The notes under the pieces: model-generated | What the model saw: the letters and a program-made list of their open reading frames with translations, nothing else | Told to the model about the DNA's origin: nothing | Database searches by the model: none | Shown: positions 54,378 through 61,096 of the stretch, in pieces | Position numbering within the stretch: the stretch's first letter is position 1 | Layout: each line of letters starts with the position of its first letter | Position numbers and translations under genes: made by a program | Assembly: GCF_014697025.1 (NCBI RefSeq) | Contig: NZ_JACJRC010000016.1 | Span: forward strand, 1-64,000 | Direction: 5' to 3' | Source of the DNA: Alkalinema sp. FACHB-956 | GTDB taxonomy: Bacteria > Cyanobacteriota > Cyanobacteriia > Leptolyngbyales > Leptolyngbyaceae | DNA length: 64,000 bases

Positions 54378-54479
54378 ATTGTTTGTGAGTATGCGATCTT
54401 GGGGGGTTGATCGCTGCGGGGGTGGTTTGGCTGGGCTGGATATAATTGAAGCAATGATTATCCGTTCCTGGAATAGCAT

Positions 54480-57341
54480 ATGTTTTTTGAGGGATTGGCG
54501 ACGGCTGGGGCAGTGGGTGTGGGCCAACTGGTGTTTGACCAAGTGCTCAAGCTAGGACAGGCGGCGGCGGAAGATTATGTGAAGGATTTTTTTAAGGATT
54601 CGTTGAAGGCCGGGGTGGCACGGACGAAGCCGGATGTGACGAAGAAGGCGGTGGCGAGTGCGTTGCAGGAGTTTCTGGCGATCGTTGTGGAGGAGTTGGA
54701 GGATCGGGAACTGTCACGGGCGGAGATTCGCGATCGCTATGAGGTGAATTTGGTGCAGTTTGTGCAAGAGGCTGCGGTGAAGCCGTTGCTGGGGCAGGCG
54801 TTTGAGAAGGATTGCAAGCAGGTGGATACGGAGACTCTGGCGGCAGTTTGGCAGCGATCGCAGCGCAAAGGTAAGCCGTTTACGCCGATGCCGGAGGGGT
54901 TTGATTGGGATGGGGTGGGCAGTTTGTATTTGAAGAAGGTACGGCGGATTGTGCGGGAGACGCCGGAGTTGCGGGCACTGCTGGAGGTGGAGTTACAGGA
55001 GCAGCAGGCGGAGAGTTTGCAGCAGCTTGCGGGGGTGAATCCGGGGTTTGATGTGGTGAAGTACCGGGAGAGTTTGCAGTGTAGCTATGGCTATTTGAAG
55101 CTGTATACGTTGGATAGTACCTATCAGGCGGATGCGATCAAGCTGTGGCGGATGTTTATTGAGCAGACGGTGCGGGAGGCGTTGCCGCCGTTGCGCTATG
55201 AGATTCCGCTGGATGTGAAGCGGCAGTTACAGGCGGAGGGGGGATTGGAGGCGGATCTGTCGGCGGAGGCGTTGGCGGTATATCGGCAGGAGTATTTTCA
55301 GCAGCCTGCGCGGAAGGTTTTGGAGGCGGTGGCGGATGCGCAGAAAGCGGTAATTTTGGGTGATCCGGGGGCGGGGAAATCGACGTTGTTGCAGTATTTG
55401 GCATTGGAATGGGTGGAAGATCAAGGGGGTGAGGGGAAGACGCAGGCGTTGCCGTTACTGATTGAGTTACGGGAATATGTGCTGGATGGGGTGAAGGGAT
55501 TTTTGGAGTTTTGGCATCGGGGCAAGGGAGCGGATTGGCTGTTTGATTCGTTGCAGTTAGATCAGTATTTGCAGTCGCAGCCGACGATCGTGATGTTTGA
55601 TGGGTTAGATGAGGTGTTCGATCTAGCGACGCAGGAAGCTATCAAAGATGAGATTGTGCGGTTTAGCCAGCAGTATCCCAAGGCGAAGGTTTTGGTGACT
55701 TCTCGGATTATTGGCTATAACCCGGAGCGCTTGCAGCAGGCGGGTTTTCAGCAGTTTACGATTCAGCCGTTAGATCGGGAGGAGATGCATGAATTTATCG
55801 ATCGCTGGTACGATTTGGCGTTGGGCAGCGATTCGGATAAGGGGCGGTTGGTGACGCAGTTGAAGGATGCGATCGAGCAGTCTCAGGCGATTCAAGATTT
55901 AGCCGACAACCCATTATTGCTGACAATGATGGCAATTTTGAATCTAGAACCAGGGGAATTGCCACAAAAACGTACTGATTTATATAAGCGTGCATCGTTA
56001 CTTCTTGTAAGCAAATGGGATTTAGAACGTAAGTGTTTGCCAGAAGGTTGGGTCGAACCATGGGTAAAGCAAGAAATATTGAGTCTAATTGCTTATGAAA
56101 TGCAAGTGAGCAATGAAGGGTTAAGAGGGAATTTAATTAGCGCAAGACGACTAACACAAATTTTGACAAGTTATTTGCAAGATCAGTGTTTTGAAGCTCC
56201 AAGAGAAAAAGCGAAGAAGCTAATTGAAGAATTTCGGCATCGAAATTGGATTTTGTGCGATCGGGGGGCGGATACTTACGGGTTTGTGCATCGCACGTTT
56301 TTGGAGTATTTTTGCGCGATGGAGATTGTACATCGATTTGAGAAGTCGCGGGAGTTAACGTTTGAGCAGTTACGGGATGAGGTGTTTGGGGGGCATTGGC
56401 AGGATGAGACTTGGCATGAGGTTTTGAGGCTGATTTGTGGAGCGATCGATTCTCAGTTTGCAGGGCAGTTAATTGAATCTTTAATAGGTTTAAAGAGAAG
56501 TGATAGAAAAGATAGTAATCGATTAGAGCAAGAGCTTTATAGTATTTCATTGGCAATTGAATGCTTTGCTCAAATACATAATTCTCAGCCATCTCAGAGA
56601 GTATCAAATGTTTTATTGGAGGCAACTCAACAAGTCTTTCTGGCAGAAAATTATTCGTCATGGTATCCATTAGAACTTATTCGTATGGGCAATGCTGTTT
56701 CATCTATTTGGAAGGAAGATCAGGAGTTGCTGGAATGGCTAATATCTCATCTTGAAAGTTCTACTCCCTTTGCAATATTTGCATTATCAGCAATTTCTAA
56801 AGGTTGGCGAAATAGTATTGATGTACCTCGTTTTCTGATTGATCTAGCGCATAAAAATTACACCCATGCATCATCAGAGGCAGTTAGTGAACTAGCTCGA
56901 AGTTGGAAGTCTGATCCACGAACCTTACCATTACTCAAAACATTAATTCGCCAGAAAAAAAACATACGTCAACCTGCTATTCATGCATTAGCAAGGGGTT
57001 GGAAAGATGAGCCAGATACTTTACTTACTCTTCAGGTTATTGCCTGTGATGGTGATGATCCTTTTGCACAACACATAGCAGTACGGGGAATGCTGACTGT
57101 CTGGGAGGCAAATCTTGATGTCAGAAAATTTCTACTTGATTTCGTAATGGATGATTCTATCCATCAGAAGGAGCATCAAACTGATCATCCACGGCTAGTT
57201 GTACTCATAAGCCTTTCAGACGAATATCCCCTACATCCCGAAACGATCGAACTATTGCGCGATCGCGCCCTCAACGACCCCGACGAGCAACTCCGCCAAT
57301 GGGCACAAGAACAACTTCAAAAACTAGAAAATAGCCCTTGA
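54480..57341 (+). CDS. NACHT-domain NTPase with helical N-terminus and HEAT-like C-terminus
   Basis: 953-residue STAND-type NTPase. Residues 1-130 form a hydrophobic/helical N-terminal domain (FEGLATAGAVGVGQLVFDQVLKLGQAAAEDYVKDFF). Residues ~285-420 form the NACHT core: Walker A GDPGAGKST (294-302), Walker B IVMFDGLDEV (370-379), sensor VLVTSRIIGY. A winged-helix part (ADNPLLLTMMAIL, FVHRTFLEYFCAMEI) and ~330 residues of HEAT-like helices follow. It ends LLRDRALNDPDEQLRQWAQEQL. Bacterial NACHT proteins are known in antiphage immunity, sensing in the C-terminus and signalling through the N-terminus; that role is inferred. G-rich codons up to ~55.9 kb alternate with AT-rich stretches (55.9-56.2 and 56.5-57.2 kb), a mosaic pattern. 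Its last 100 bases recur four times downstream. Confidence 0.92.
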   Translation: MFFEGLATAGAVGVGQLVFDQVLKLGQAAAEDYVKDFFKDSLKAGVARTKPDVTKKAVASALQEFLAIVVEELEDRELSRAEIRDRYEVNLVQFVQEAAVKPLLGQAFEKDCKQVDTETLAAVWQRSQRKGKPFTPMPEGFDWDGVGSLYLKKVRRIVRETPELRALLEVELQEQQAESLQQLAGVNPGFDVVKYRESLQCSYGYLKLYTLDSTYQADAIKLWRMFIEQTVREALPPLRYEIPLDVKRQLQAEGGLEADLSAEALAVYRQEYFQQPARKVLEAVADAQKAVILGDPGAGKSTLLQYLALEWVEDQGGEGKTQALPLLIELREYVLDGVKGFLEFWHRGKGADWLFDSLQLDQYLQSQPTIVMFDGLDEVFDLATQEAIKDEIVRFSQQYPKAKVLVTSRIIGYNPERLQQAGFQQFTIQPLDREEMHEFIDRWYDLALGSDSDKGRLVTQLKDAIEQSQAIQDLADNPLLLTMMAILNLEPGELPQKRTDLYKRASLLLVSKWDLERKCLPEGWVEPWVKQEILSLIAYEMQVSNEGLRGNLISARRLTQILTSYLQDQCFEAPREKAKKLIEEFRHRNWILCDRGADTYGFVHRTFLEYFCAMEIVHRFEKSRELTFEQLRDEVFGGHWQDETWHEVLRLICGAIDSQFAGQLIESLIGLKRSDRKDSNRLEQELYSISLAIECFAQIHNSQPSQRVSNVLLEATQQVFLAENYSSWYPLELIRMGNAVSSIWKEDQELLEWLISHLESSTPFAIFALSAISKGWRNSIDVPRFLIDLAHKNYTHASSEAVSELARSWKSDPRTLPLLKTLIRQKKNIRQPAIHALARGWKDEPDTLLTLQVIACDGDDPFAQHIAVRGMLTVWEANLDVRKFLLDFVMDDSIHQKEHQTDHPRLVVLISLSDEYPLHPETIELLRDRALNDPDEQLRQWAQEQLQKLENSP
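57241..57341 (+). repeat. NACHT 3'-tail repeat, copy 0 (within the gene)
   Basis: The reference copy, encoding TIELLRDRALNDPDEQLRQW and AQEQLQKLENSP up to the stop. Four decayed copies follow at 57625, 58272, 59044 and 59588. Confidence 0.85.
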
Positions 57342-57376
57342 TATGCACATCATCCCCCGCAAAGAGAACAAAAACC

Positions 57377-57610
57377 ATGAAAACTCTAGACATCAACCAA
57401 ACCATCACCAACTGGACAAACCTTTCCAGCACTATCTTTGTTCCCCGCACTGAAGCTGAATATGACGCATTAGTCGAACTGCTCGATCGGTTAATCGATC
57501 AAGTCGGTGAAGACGAAACCCATCCCCTCGCCTCCATGATGGATGTCATTGGCGCACTCATCGAAAACTATGAAACTGCCAACGTACCAGAATTAGAAGC
57601 CGCTTCTTGA
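57377..57610 (+). CDS. HigA-like antitoxin N-terminal domain protein (no HTH)
   Basis: 77 residues from ATG 57377: MKTLDINQTITNWTNLSSTI, then EAEYDALVELLDRLIDQVGE, then DETHPLASMMDVIGALIENYETANVPELEAAS. This resembles the N-terminal helical part of HigA-type antitoxins, where an Asp/Glu-rich HPLA..LLG..IEDYE block precedes the HTH. The HTH is missing and NACHT-tail copy 1 begins 15 bases after the stop, so the gene may be truncated at the repeat; short family members also exist. No toxin gene is adjacent. 36 bases downstream of the NACHT stop. Confidence 0.7.
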   Translation: MKTLDINQTITNWTNLSSTIFVPRTEAEYDALVELLDRLIDQVGEDETHPLASMMDVIGALIENYETANVPELEAAS

Positions 57611-57624
57611 CCCGCGATGGAATT

Positions 57625-57722
57625 CGATCGAACGATTGCGCGATCGTGCCCTCAACGACCCCGACTCCAAACTCCGCCAATGGGCACAAGAATAACTGCA
57701 AAAGCTGGAGACTCAGCAATAG
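57625..57722 (+). repeat. NACHT 3'-tail repeat, copy 1 (decayed)
   Basis: In the NACHT frame it reads SIERLRDRALNDPDSKLRQW, AQE, stop, LQKLETQQ, stop. A TAA replaces the Gln codon of copy 0. No gene uses it. Confidence 0.9.
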
Positions 57723-57784
57723 CAGACTAGCTTGAATTGAGCTTATAATCGAGTATGGCATGGCTACCTCACAGGAGGCTAAAC

Positions 57785-58021
57785 GTGGAATCCACCATCG
57801 ACATCCCAGGACTTAAAGCCCTCATCAAAGAAACCATGCGAGAAGTCCTCCAAGAGGAACGAATTCTTCTCTGCAAAATGCTCATGCCCTACATTAGTGA
57901 CGAAGAGCAAGCTGAAATCAACGCTCAGTTTGGCAAACCTGGTGATGACGAAGATGAAGAATGGATTGACATGACAGAGTGGGTCAAACATGGTGGTCAG
58001 ATTCCGGAAACAAGCAATTAA
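57785..58021 (+). CDS. Antitoxin of RelE/ParE-type module
   Basis: 78 residues from GTG 57785, strongly supported by AGGAGG at 57772-57777. Sequence MESTIDIPGLKALIKETMRE, VLQEERILLCKMLMPYISDE, then an acidic C-terminus GDDEDEEWIDMTEWVKHGGQIPETSN. The helical N-terminus and acidic tail suit an antitoxin that binds and blocks a basic toxin. It overlaps the toxin gene at 57990 by 32 bases, so the pair is translationally coupled. The family name is not recognised; the call comes from arrangement. Confidence 0.75.
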   Translation: MESTIDIPGLKALIKETMREVLQEERILLCKMLMPYISDEEQAEINAQFGKPGDDEDEEWIDMTEWVKHGGQIPETSN

Positions 58022-58268
58022 GTTTCTCCAAAAATCAAACCCAAAGCTCGTTGCTGAAATTCAAGAACAGCTTAACCAGATTGATGCATCGATCGAACTC
58101 CAGTCAATCATCCCTTTCACAGAACTCGACATTACAAAGATGAAAGGAGATTGGGCTGGGTATTTTCGGCTACGTATCGGTGATATTCGAGTCATTTTCA
58201 CCGTAGATGATGAATCTGGCAACGTCGATGTTTACAAAATAGGCAATCGTGGTGATGTTTACAAGTGA
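57990..58268 (+). CDS. RelE/ParE-family toxin
   Basis: 92 residues, ATG 57990. RelE/ParE fold: VVRFRKQAIKFLQKSNPKLVAEIQEQLNQID helices, DITKMKGDWAGYFRLRIGDIRVIFTVDDESGNVDVYKIGNRGDVYK strands. The conserved R-x-R-x-G-D-x-R-V-x-F and the final I-G-x-R-G-x-V-Y motif of mRNA-cleaving RelE-type toxins are complete. The preceding overlapping gene is the antitoxin. NACHT-tail copy 2 begins four bases after the stop. Both genes appear intact and probably functional. Confidence 0.88.
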   Translation: MVVRFRKQAIKFLQKSNPKLVAEIQEQLNQIDASIELQSIIPFTELDITKMKGDWAGYFRLRIGDIRVIFTVDDESGNVDVYKIGNRGDVYK

Positions 58269-58271
58269 TTC

Positions 58272-58346
58272 TCTCCTCAATGACCCCGACTCCAACTCCG
58301 CCAATGGACACAAGAACAAATACAAAAACTAGAGCCTAGCTCTTGA
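58272..58346 (+). repeat. NACHT 3'-tail repeat, copy 2 (partial, frameshifted)
   Basis: Starts at the LNDPD portion (CTCAATGACCCCGACTCC), has a one-base deletion relative to copy 1, and ends AAACTAGAGCCTAGCTCTTGATA. Only the downstream two thirds remain. Confidence 0.85.
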
Positions 58347-58417
58347 TACAACAGAACTCGATCGACAGATAGAAGTCCCCAAAAAATTATAGTTTTACAA
58401 TAAAAGGAGTCCTCATA

Positions 58418-58666
58418 ATGGCTGAAAACACTGTGAAACTAGAACAACAAGTTGAGTTCGAGTCTTTACTCGCAGTAGTCTCATCTCTCAATAAGGCTGA
58501 TAAGCATAAACTCCTAGAAATCTTAGAGGATCAACTGTTTGACGATGCTCTAGAAAACGATCCAGAACTGATGGCAGAGATTGAAACCGCTCGTGCTGAC
58601 TATGCCGCAGGGGACTACATCACCTTTGAAGAATATCTTGCCCAACGTCGAGCCTCCGGTGTATGA
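58418..58666 (+). CDS. Antitoxin of a RelE module
   Basis: 82 residues: MAENTVKLEQQVEFESLLAV, then SSLNKADKHKLLEILEDQLFDDALENDPELMAEIETARADYAAGDYITFEEYLAQRRASGV. The C-terminal ARADYAAGDYITFEEYLAQR is the toxin-binding tail seen in cyanobacterial RelB/Phd-like partners of RelE. AAAAGGAG precedes ATG 58418. The ATGA overlap with the next gene indicates coupling. Likely intact. Confidence 0.8.
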   Translation: MAENTVKLEQQVEFESLLAVVSSLNKADKHKLLEILEDQLFDDALENDPELMAEIETARADYAAGDYITFEEYLAQRRASGV

Positions 58667-58923
58667 CCTATCAAGTTACTGTTCCCAAAGCTGTCCAAAA
58701 ACAAATTGATGCACTGCCGCTGGAAATCCTCGATCGTGTTGCAGAAATCATTCAGGATTTAGCTGAAAATCCACGCCCTAATGGTGTTACAAAACTAAAA
58801 GGCAGCGATCGTACCTATCGCCTCCGAGTGAGTGATTATCGAATTGTGTACGATATTTACGATAAGGAGTGAGTGATTGTGCTAATTCGATGTCAGCATC
58901 GACAGGAGGTTTATCGCAAATGA
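58663..58923 (+). pseudogene. RelE-family toxin with in-frame nonsense codon
   Basis: ATG 58663 gives MTYQVTVPKAVQKQIDALPL, EILDRVAEIIQDLAENPRPNGVTKLKGSDRTYRLRVSDYRIVYDIYDKE, then TGA at 58870-58872. The same frame continues VIVLIRCQHRQEVYRK to TGA 58921-58923. The continuation supplies the last RelE strand with the H-R-x-E-V-Y-R catalytic end, so an 85-residue toxin has lost its C-terminal 16 residues by a point mutation. The truncated 69-residue protein still has the RNA-binding strands but should be inactive. Confidence 0.87.
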
Positions 58924-59030
58924 TCCTGCACTATTCCGAAGACAATCAACTCGTACTCATTGAAATCCTCGACCTCGCTCAGTTTCTCGCCACCAATGAT
59001 GGTGAATTCCAAGAACTGATCTACACCTAA
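58920..59030 (+). CDS. Small ORF coupled to the relE pseudogene (DUF2283-like?)
   Basis: 36 residues: MILHYSEDNQLVLIEILDLA followed by QFLATNDGEFQELIYT. ATG 58920 overlaps the original relE stop as ATGA, and AGGAGG lies at 58904-58909, so translation is plausible. The opening (hydrophobic-H-Y-S-E-D) and VLIEILD recall DUF2283 proteins with an internal deletion; not certain. It may be a remnant or a small antitoxin-like protein. NACHT-tail copy 3 starts 13 bases later. Confidence 0.45.
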   Translation: MILHYSEDNQLVLIEILDLAQFLATNDGEFQELIYT

Positions 59031-59043
59031 GATCAAGGTCCTA

Positions 59044-59141
59044 CGATCGAACGATTGCGCGATCGCGCCCTCAACGCCCCTGACGATCAACTCCGCCAAT
59101 CGGCACAAGAACAACTGCAAAAACTAGAGCCTAGCCCCTAG
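59044..59141 (+). repeat. NACHT 3'-tail repeat, copy 3 (frame still open)
   Basis: Reads TIERLRDRALNAPDDQLRQS then AQEQLQKLEPSP and TAG in the NACHT frame; best preserved of the downstream copies. No start codon with a binding site precedes it. Confidence 0.9.
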
Positions 59142-59200
59142 GCCAACCGCTCCGCCTCCAACCCGCAAGATTTATAATTTTAATCAAGGAGGTTCATCCT

Positions 59201-59443
59201 ATGACACATCAGCTTCAACAGGCCATCACCCTGGCGCAGTCTTTATCGATCGAAGATCAGCTTGAACTCTTAAAAACCCTGTCAGCAATGATTCAGCAAA
59301 ATTATGCACTGGAAAATGGCGATAATGACAACGATGATGAAGTTAAATTCTCCGCAGAAAGTTTCAGCCGTTCTTGGCATCAAATGATGACCGGCCAAAC
59401 TTTCCCATTAGAACAGCTATGGGAAGACTCAGACGATGAGTGA
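59201..59443 (+). CDS. Antitoxin of a RelE/YafQ-type module
   Basis: 80 residues: MTHQLQQAITLAQSLSIEDQ, then LELLKTLSAMIQQNY and an acidic, Asn/Asp-rich spacer, ending SWHQMMTGQTFPLEQLWEDSDDE. A helical N-terminus plus an acidic C-terminus with conserved aromatic residues is typical of cyanobacterial antitoxins. CAAGGAGG precedes ATG 59201 closely. It overlaps the start of the truncated toxin at 59436 by eight bases. Intact, but its toxin is broken. Confidence 0.72.
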   Translation: MTHQLQQAITLAQSLSIEDQLELLKTLSAMIQQNYALENGDNDNDDEVKFSAESFSRSWHQMMTGQTFPLEQLWEDSDDE

Positions 59444-59672
59444 TAATCCTCCACCCATCCAGATACAATTCACCTCAGAATTTAACCGCAAATTCAAGGC
59501 TCTCAAAAAAAGATACCGAAATATTCAATCCGACTTGCAGCCTGTTCTAGAAGAATATTGCTCAATATCCTGTATCAACCATTTGGTAACGATCGTGCCC
59601 TCAACGATCCCGACGATCAACTCCGCCAATGGGCACAGGAACAACTCAAAAAAACTAAAGCCTAGCCCTTGA
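59436..59672 (+). pseudogene. RelE/YafQ-type toxin truncated by fusion with a NACHT tail
   Basis: ATG 59436 begins MSDNPPPIQIQFTSEFNRKF, then KALKKRYRNIQSDLQPVLEE, the first two helices of a RelE-family mRNA interferase. After about 59560 the sequence no longer resembles a toxin. From 59588 the DNA is NACHT-tail copy 4 read in another frame (ending STIPTINSANGHRNNSKKLKPSP). The catalytic strands are therefore missing. The 78-codon frame is open by chance. Confidence 0.8.
59588..59671 (+). repeat. NACHT 3'-tail repeat, copy 4 (fused into a toxin gene)
   Basis: In the NACHT frame reads DRALNDPDDQLRQWAQEQLK, KTKA, stop. Its left end replaces the 3' part of the RelE-type toxin gene. Confidence 0.88.
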
Positions 59673-59706
59673 AAGCGACAATATACCTGAATTTGAAGCA
59701 GCCTCC

Positions 59707-59739
59707 AAAAACCAGGATTTTTAGAAAATCCCGGTTTTT
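59707..59739. repeat. Palindromic repeat, short copy D
   Basis: AAAAACCAGGATTTT and AAAATCCCGGTTTTT around TAG: a shortened, diverged member of the family at 149, 837 and 1622. It also marks the right boundary of the TA array and could terminate transcription on both strands. Confidence 0.65.
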
Positions 59740-59747
59740 AAAGCGAC

Positions 59748-59966
59748 TTACTCCGCTGCCCGATCGCGCTCCATCATGCTGATGTATTTCCAATCGGAAC
59801 CGAGGACTGGAATCGGTGGACTCCAACGAATGCGTTCACAAAACCGCACCACTTGTAGTTGGTTAATCGTGGATTGGATCTCTTCGCGGGTGCCGAGCAG
59901 GTAGATTTGGAACGGTCTGCGGCTATCGTCGATCGCGCGATCGCTGCCGTCAAAGCCAGTAAACAT
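59748..59966 (-). CDS. Conserved hypothetical small protein
   Basis: 72 residues from ATG 59966, with AGGAG seven bases upstream: MFTGFDGSDRAIDDSRRPFQ, then IYLLGTREEIQSTINQLQVV, then RFCERIRWSPPIPVLGSDWKYISMMERDRAAE. Beta-alpha-beta pattern; no membrane helix. I believe similar short proteins occur in cyanobacteria but know no function. The frame is open to 60032, but the binding site decides for 59966. Its 3' end faces copy D of the palindrome. Confidence 0.65.
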   Translation of the reverse strand: MFTGFDGSDRAIDDSRRPFQIYLLGTREEIQSTINQLQVVRFCERIRWSPPIPVLGSDWKYISMMERDRAAE

Positions 59967-60311
59967 GGGATTTCTCCTAAACGTAGAGGGGAAGAAATCC
60001 CAAAAATTAAGACCACCCTCTGTGCAGGACAAGTAGGGTGGCCCGATCGAATGTTAAAATCCGTGTCAGACCGCCTAGCTGCTAACTCCAGCTTGGGGTT
60101 TAGCTACCCTCTGTTGGGTCCAATCAACGTTGGGTAGCGCCTTAATTTTTGGGGTCGTAGCTGATTCAATCGGGACTTTAAAACAACTTCAAAACACGGT
60201 TGTACTCAGCTATGAGAAGCAACAGTACTAAGAAACCAACTAACCTGTCAACCGTACTGAGACACTTCGCAACAGTGTGGATGAGCAACATCAAGCGAGA
60301 CTGACATAAAA
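59967..60311. other. Intergenic region with two hairpins
   Basis: Hairpin CCACCCT (60013-60019) with AGGGTGG (60035-60041), and hairpin GCTACCC/GGGTAGC at about 60102-60137. They resemble the GTAGGGTGGGC-type repeat debris common in cyanobacteria. The 60140-60311 part shows nothing. The plus-strand frame across it is not gene-like. Confidence 0.5.
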
Positions 60312-60719
60312 TCACAACTGAGCAAGCAAATCCATCGGAGTATAGACAGGTATACTCGACTCAGTAAAATCTTGATGATCGCGAGTAATGATTGCCTCTA
60401 GTTGATTCAAAGTCGCACAAGCCAGTTGAATACTATCTTCAAAATCCTTGAGATTCAAGCTTAGTGATGTTTCTACGACTTGACGATCAACTTGACAGAA
60501 ATTGAGTCCAGTCAAAATTCTCTGGATTGCAGTAATAGCAACTTCCCGCCCTTCAGCTTTACGAATAATGTAAAAAATATTGGTAATTGTTGTCGCAGCA
60601 ACGTAGCCCTCAAGCCGACCTTCTTCTATCTGTCTAAAAAGTTGAAAAGTGGATTCAACAAAGGGTTCTCGCTCTAGCAGTAAATCGAGAACAACATTTG
60701 TATCAATTAAAACTTTCAT
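60312..60719 (-). CDS. vapC: PIN-domain toxin (VapC type)
   Basis: 135 residues from ATG 60719 (MKVLIDTNVVLDLLLEREPF). PIN-domain ribonuclease with the acidic residues Asp6 in LIDTNVVLD, the Asp/Glu pair in LKDFEDSIQLACA, and ITRDHQDF near the C-terminus. Mg-dependent RNA cleavage is the family activity. Two further in-frame ATGs precede (60725 and 60722). The antitoxin gene ends nine bases upstream on the same strand, completing a VapBC-like module. Intact. Confidence 0.88.
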   Translation of the reverse strand: MKVLIDTNVVLDLLLEREPFVESTFQLFRQIEEGRLEGYVAATTITNIFYIIRKAEGREVAITAIQRILTGLNFCQVDRQVVETSLSLNLKDFEDSIQLACATLNQLEAIITRDHQDFTESSIPVYTPMDLLAQL

Positions 60720-60727
60720 CATCAAAC

Positions 60728-60988
60728 TTATTGATACTTTTCCGTAAGGTAGTCGGTATAGTCCGCTTGCAACTCCTCATCACTGAGAGTCTGTCCAGCA
60801 CGTTTCGCAATCCCCAGAAGTCCTGTTAGCGTTCCAGGTGCTACTTTTGGGACACTACTCGAAGACTGGCTGCTCGAAGCTTGACTGAGTTGTTTCTGGT
60901 GCAAAAATTCAGCAAAATCAAGAACCTCGCTGACTTGGTCATCTGGAAGAACCTTGATTAAAGCGTAAAGTTTTTCAGCAGCAGTCAT
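60728..60988 (-). CDS. VapB-like antitoxin (DUF2281 type)
   Basis: 86 residues from ATG 60988: MTAAEKLYALIKVLPDDQVS, then EVLDFAEFLHQKQ, a Ser/Gln-rich linker, and the tail GTLTGLLGIAKRAGQTLSDEELQADYTDYLTEKYQ. The N-terminal LPDDQVSEVLDFAEFL is the DUF2281 signature found in antitoxins paired with PIN toxins. The C-terminal helix would wrap the toxin. Frame open to 61024. Directly upstream of the PIN gene. Probably autoregulates the operon. Confidence 0.82.
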   Translation of the reverse strand: MTAAEKLYALIKVLPDDQVSEVLDFAEFLHQKQLSQASSSQSSSSVPKVAPGTLTGLLGIAKRAGQTLSDEELQADYTDYLTEKYQ

Positions 60989-61096
60989 AGAAAGTTCAGA
61001 AAGGGAAGCGAAAGGATAACTCAATTATCGCGTAGATTACTGGAGGCATTGGTAGGTGCGATCGAGCAATCCCCCACCCCTCAAGCACCTGCCCCC

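Noticed and set aside
59859-60137. 92-codon plus-strand ORF over the hypothetical gene and the hairpins
   Set aside because: It is antisense to the better-supported gene at 59748-59966, and its end is repeat debris (GTAGGGTGG / GGGTAGC hairpins).
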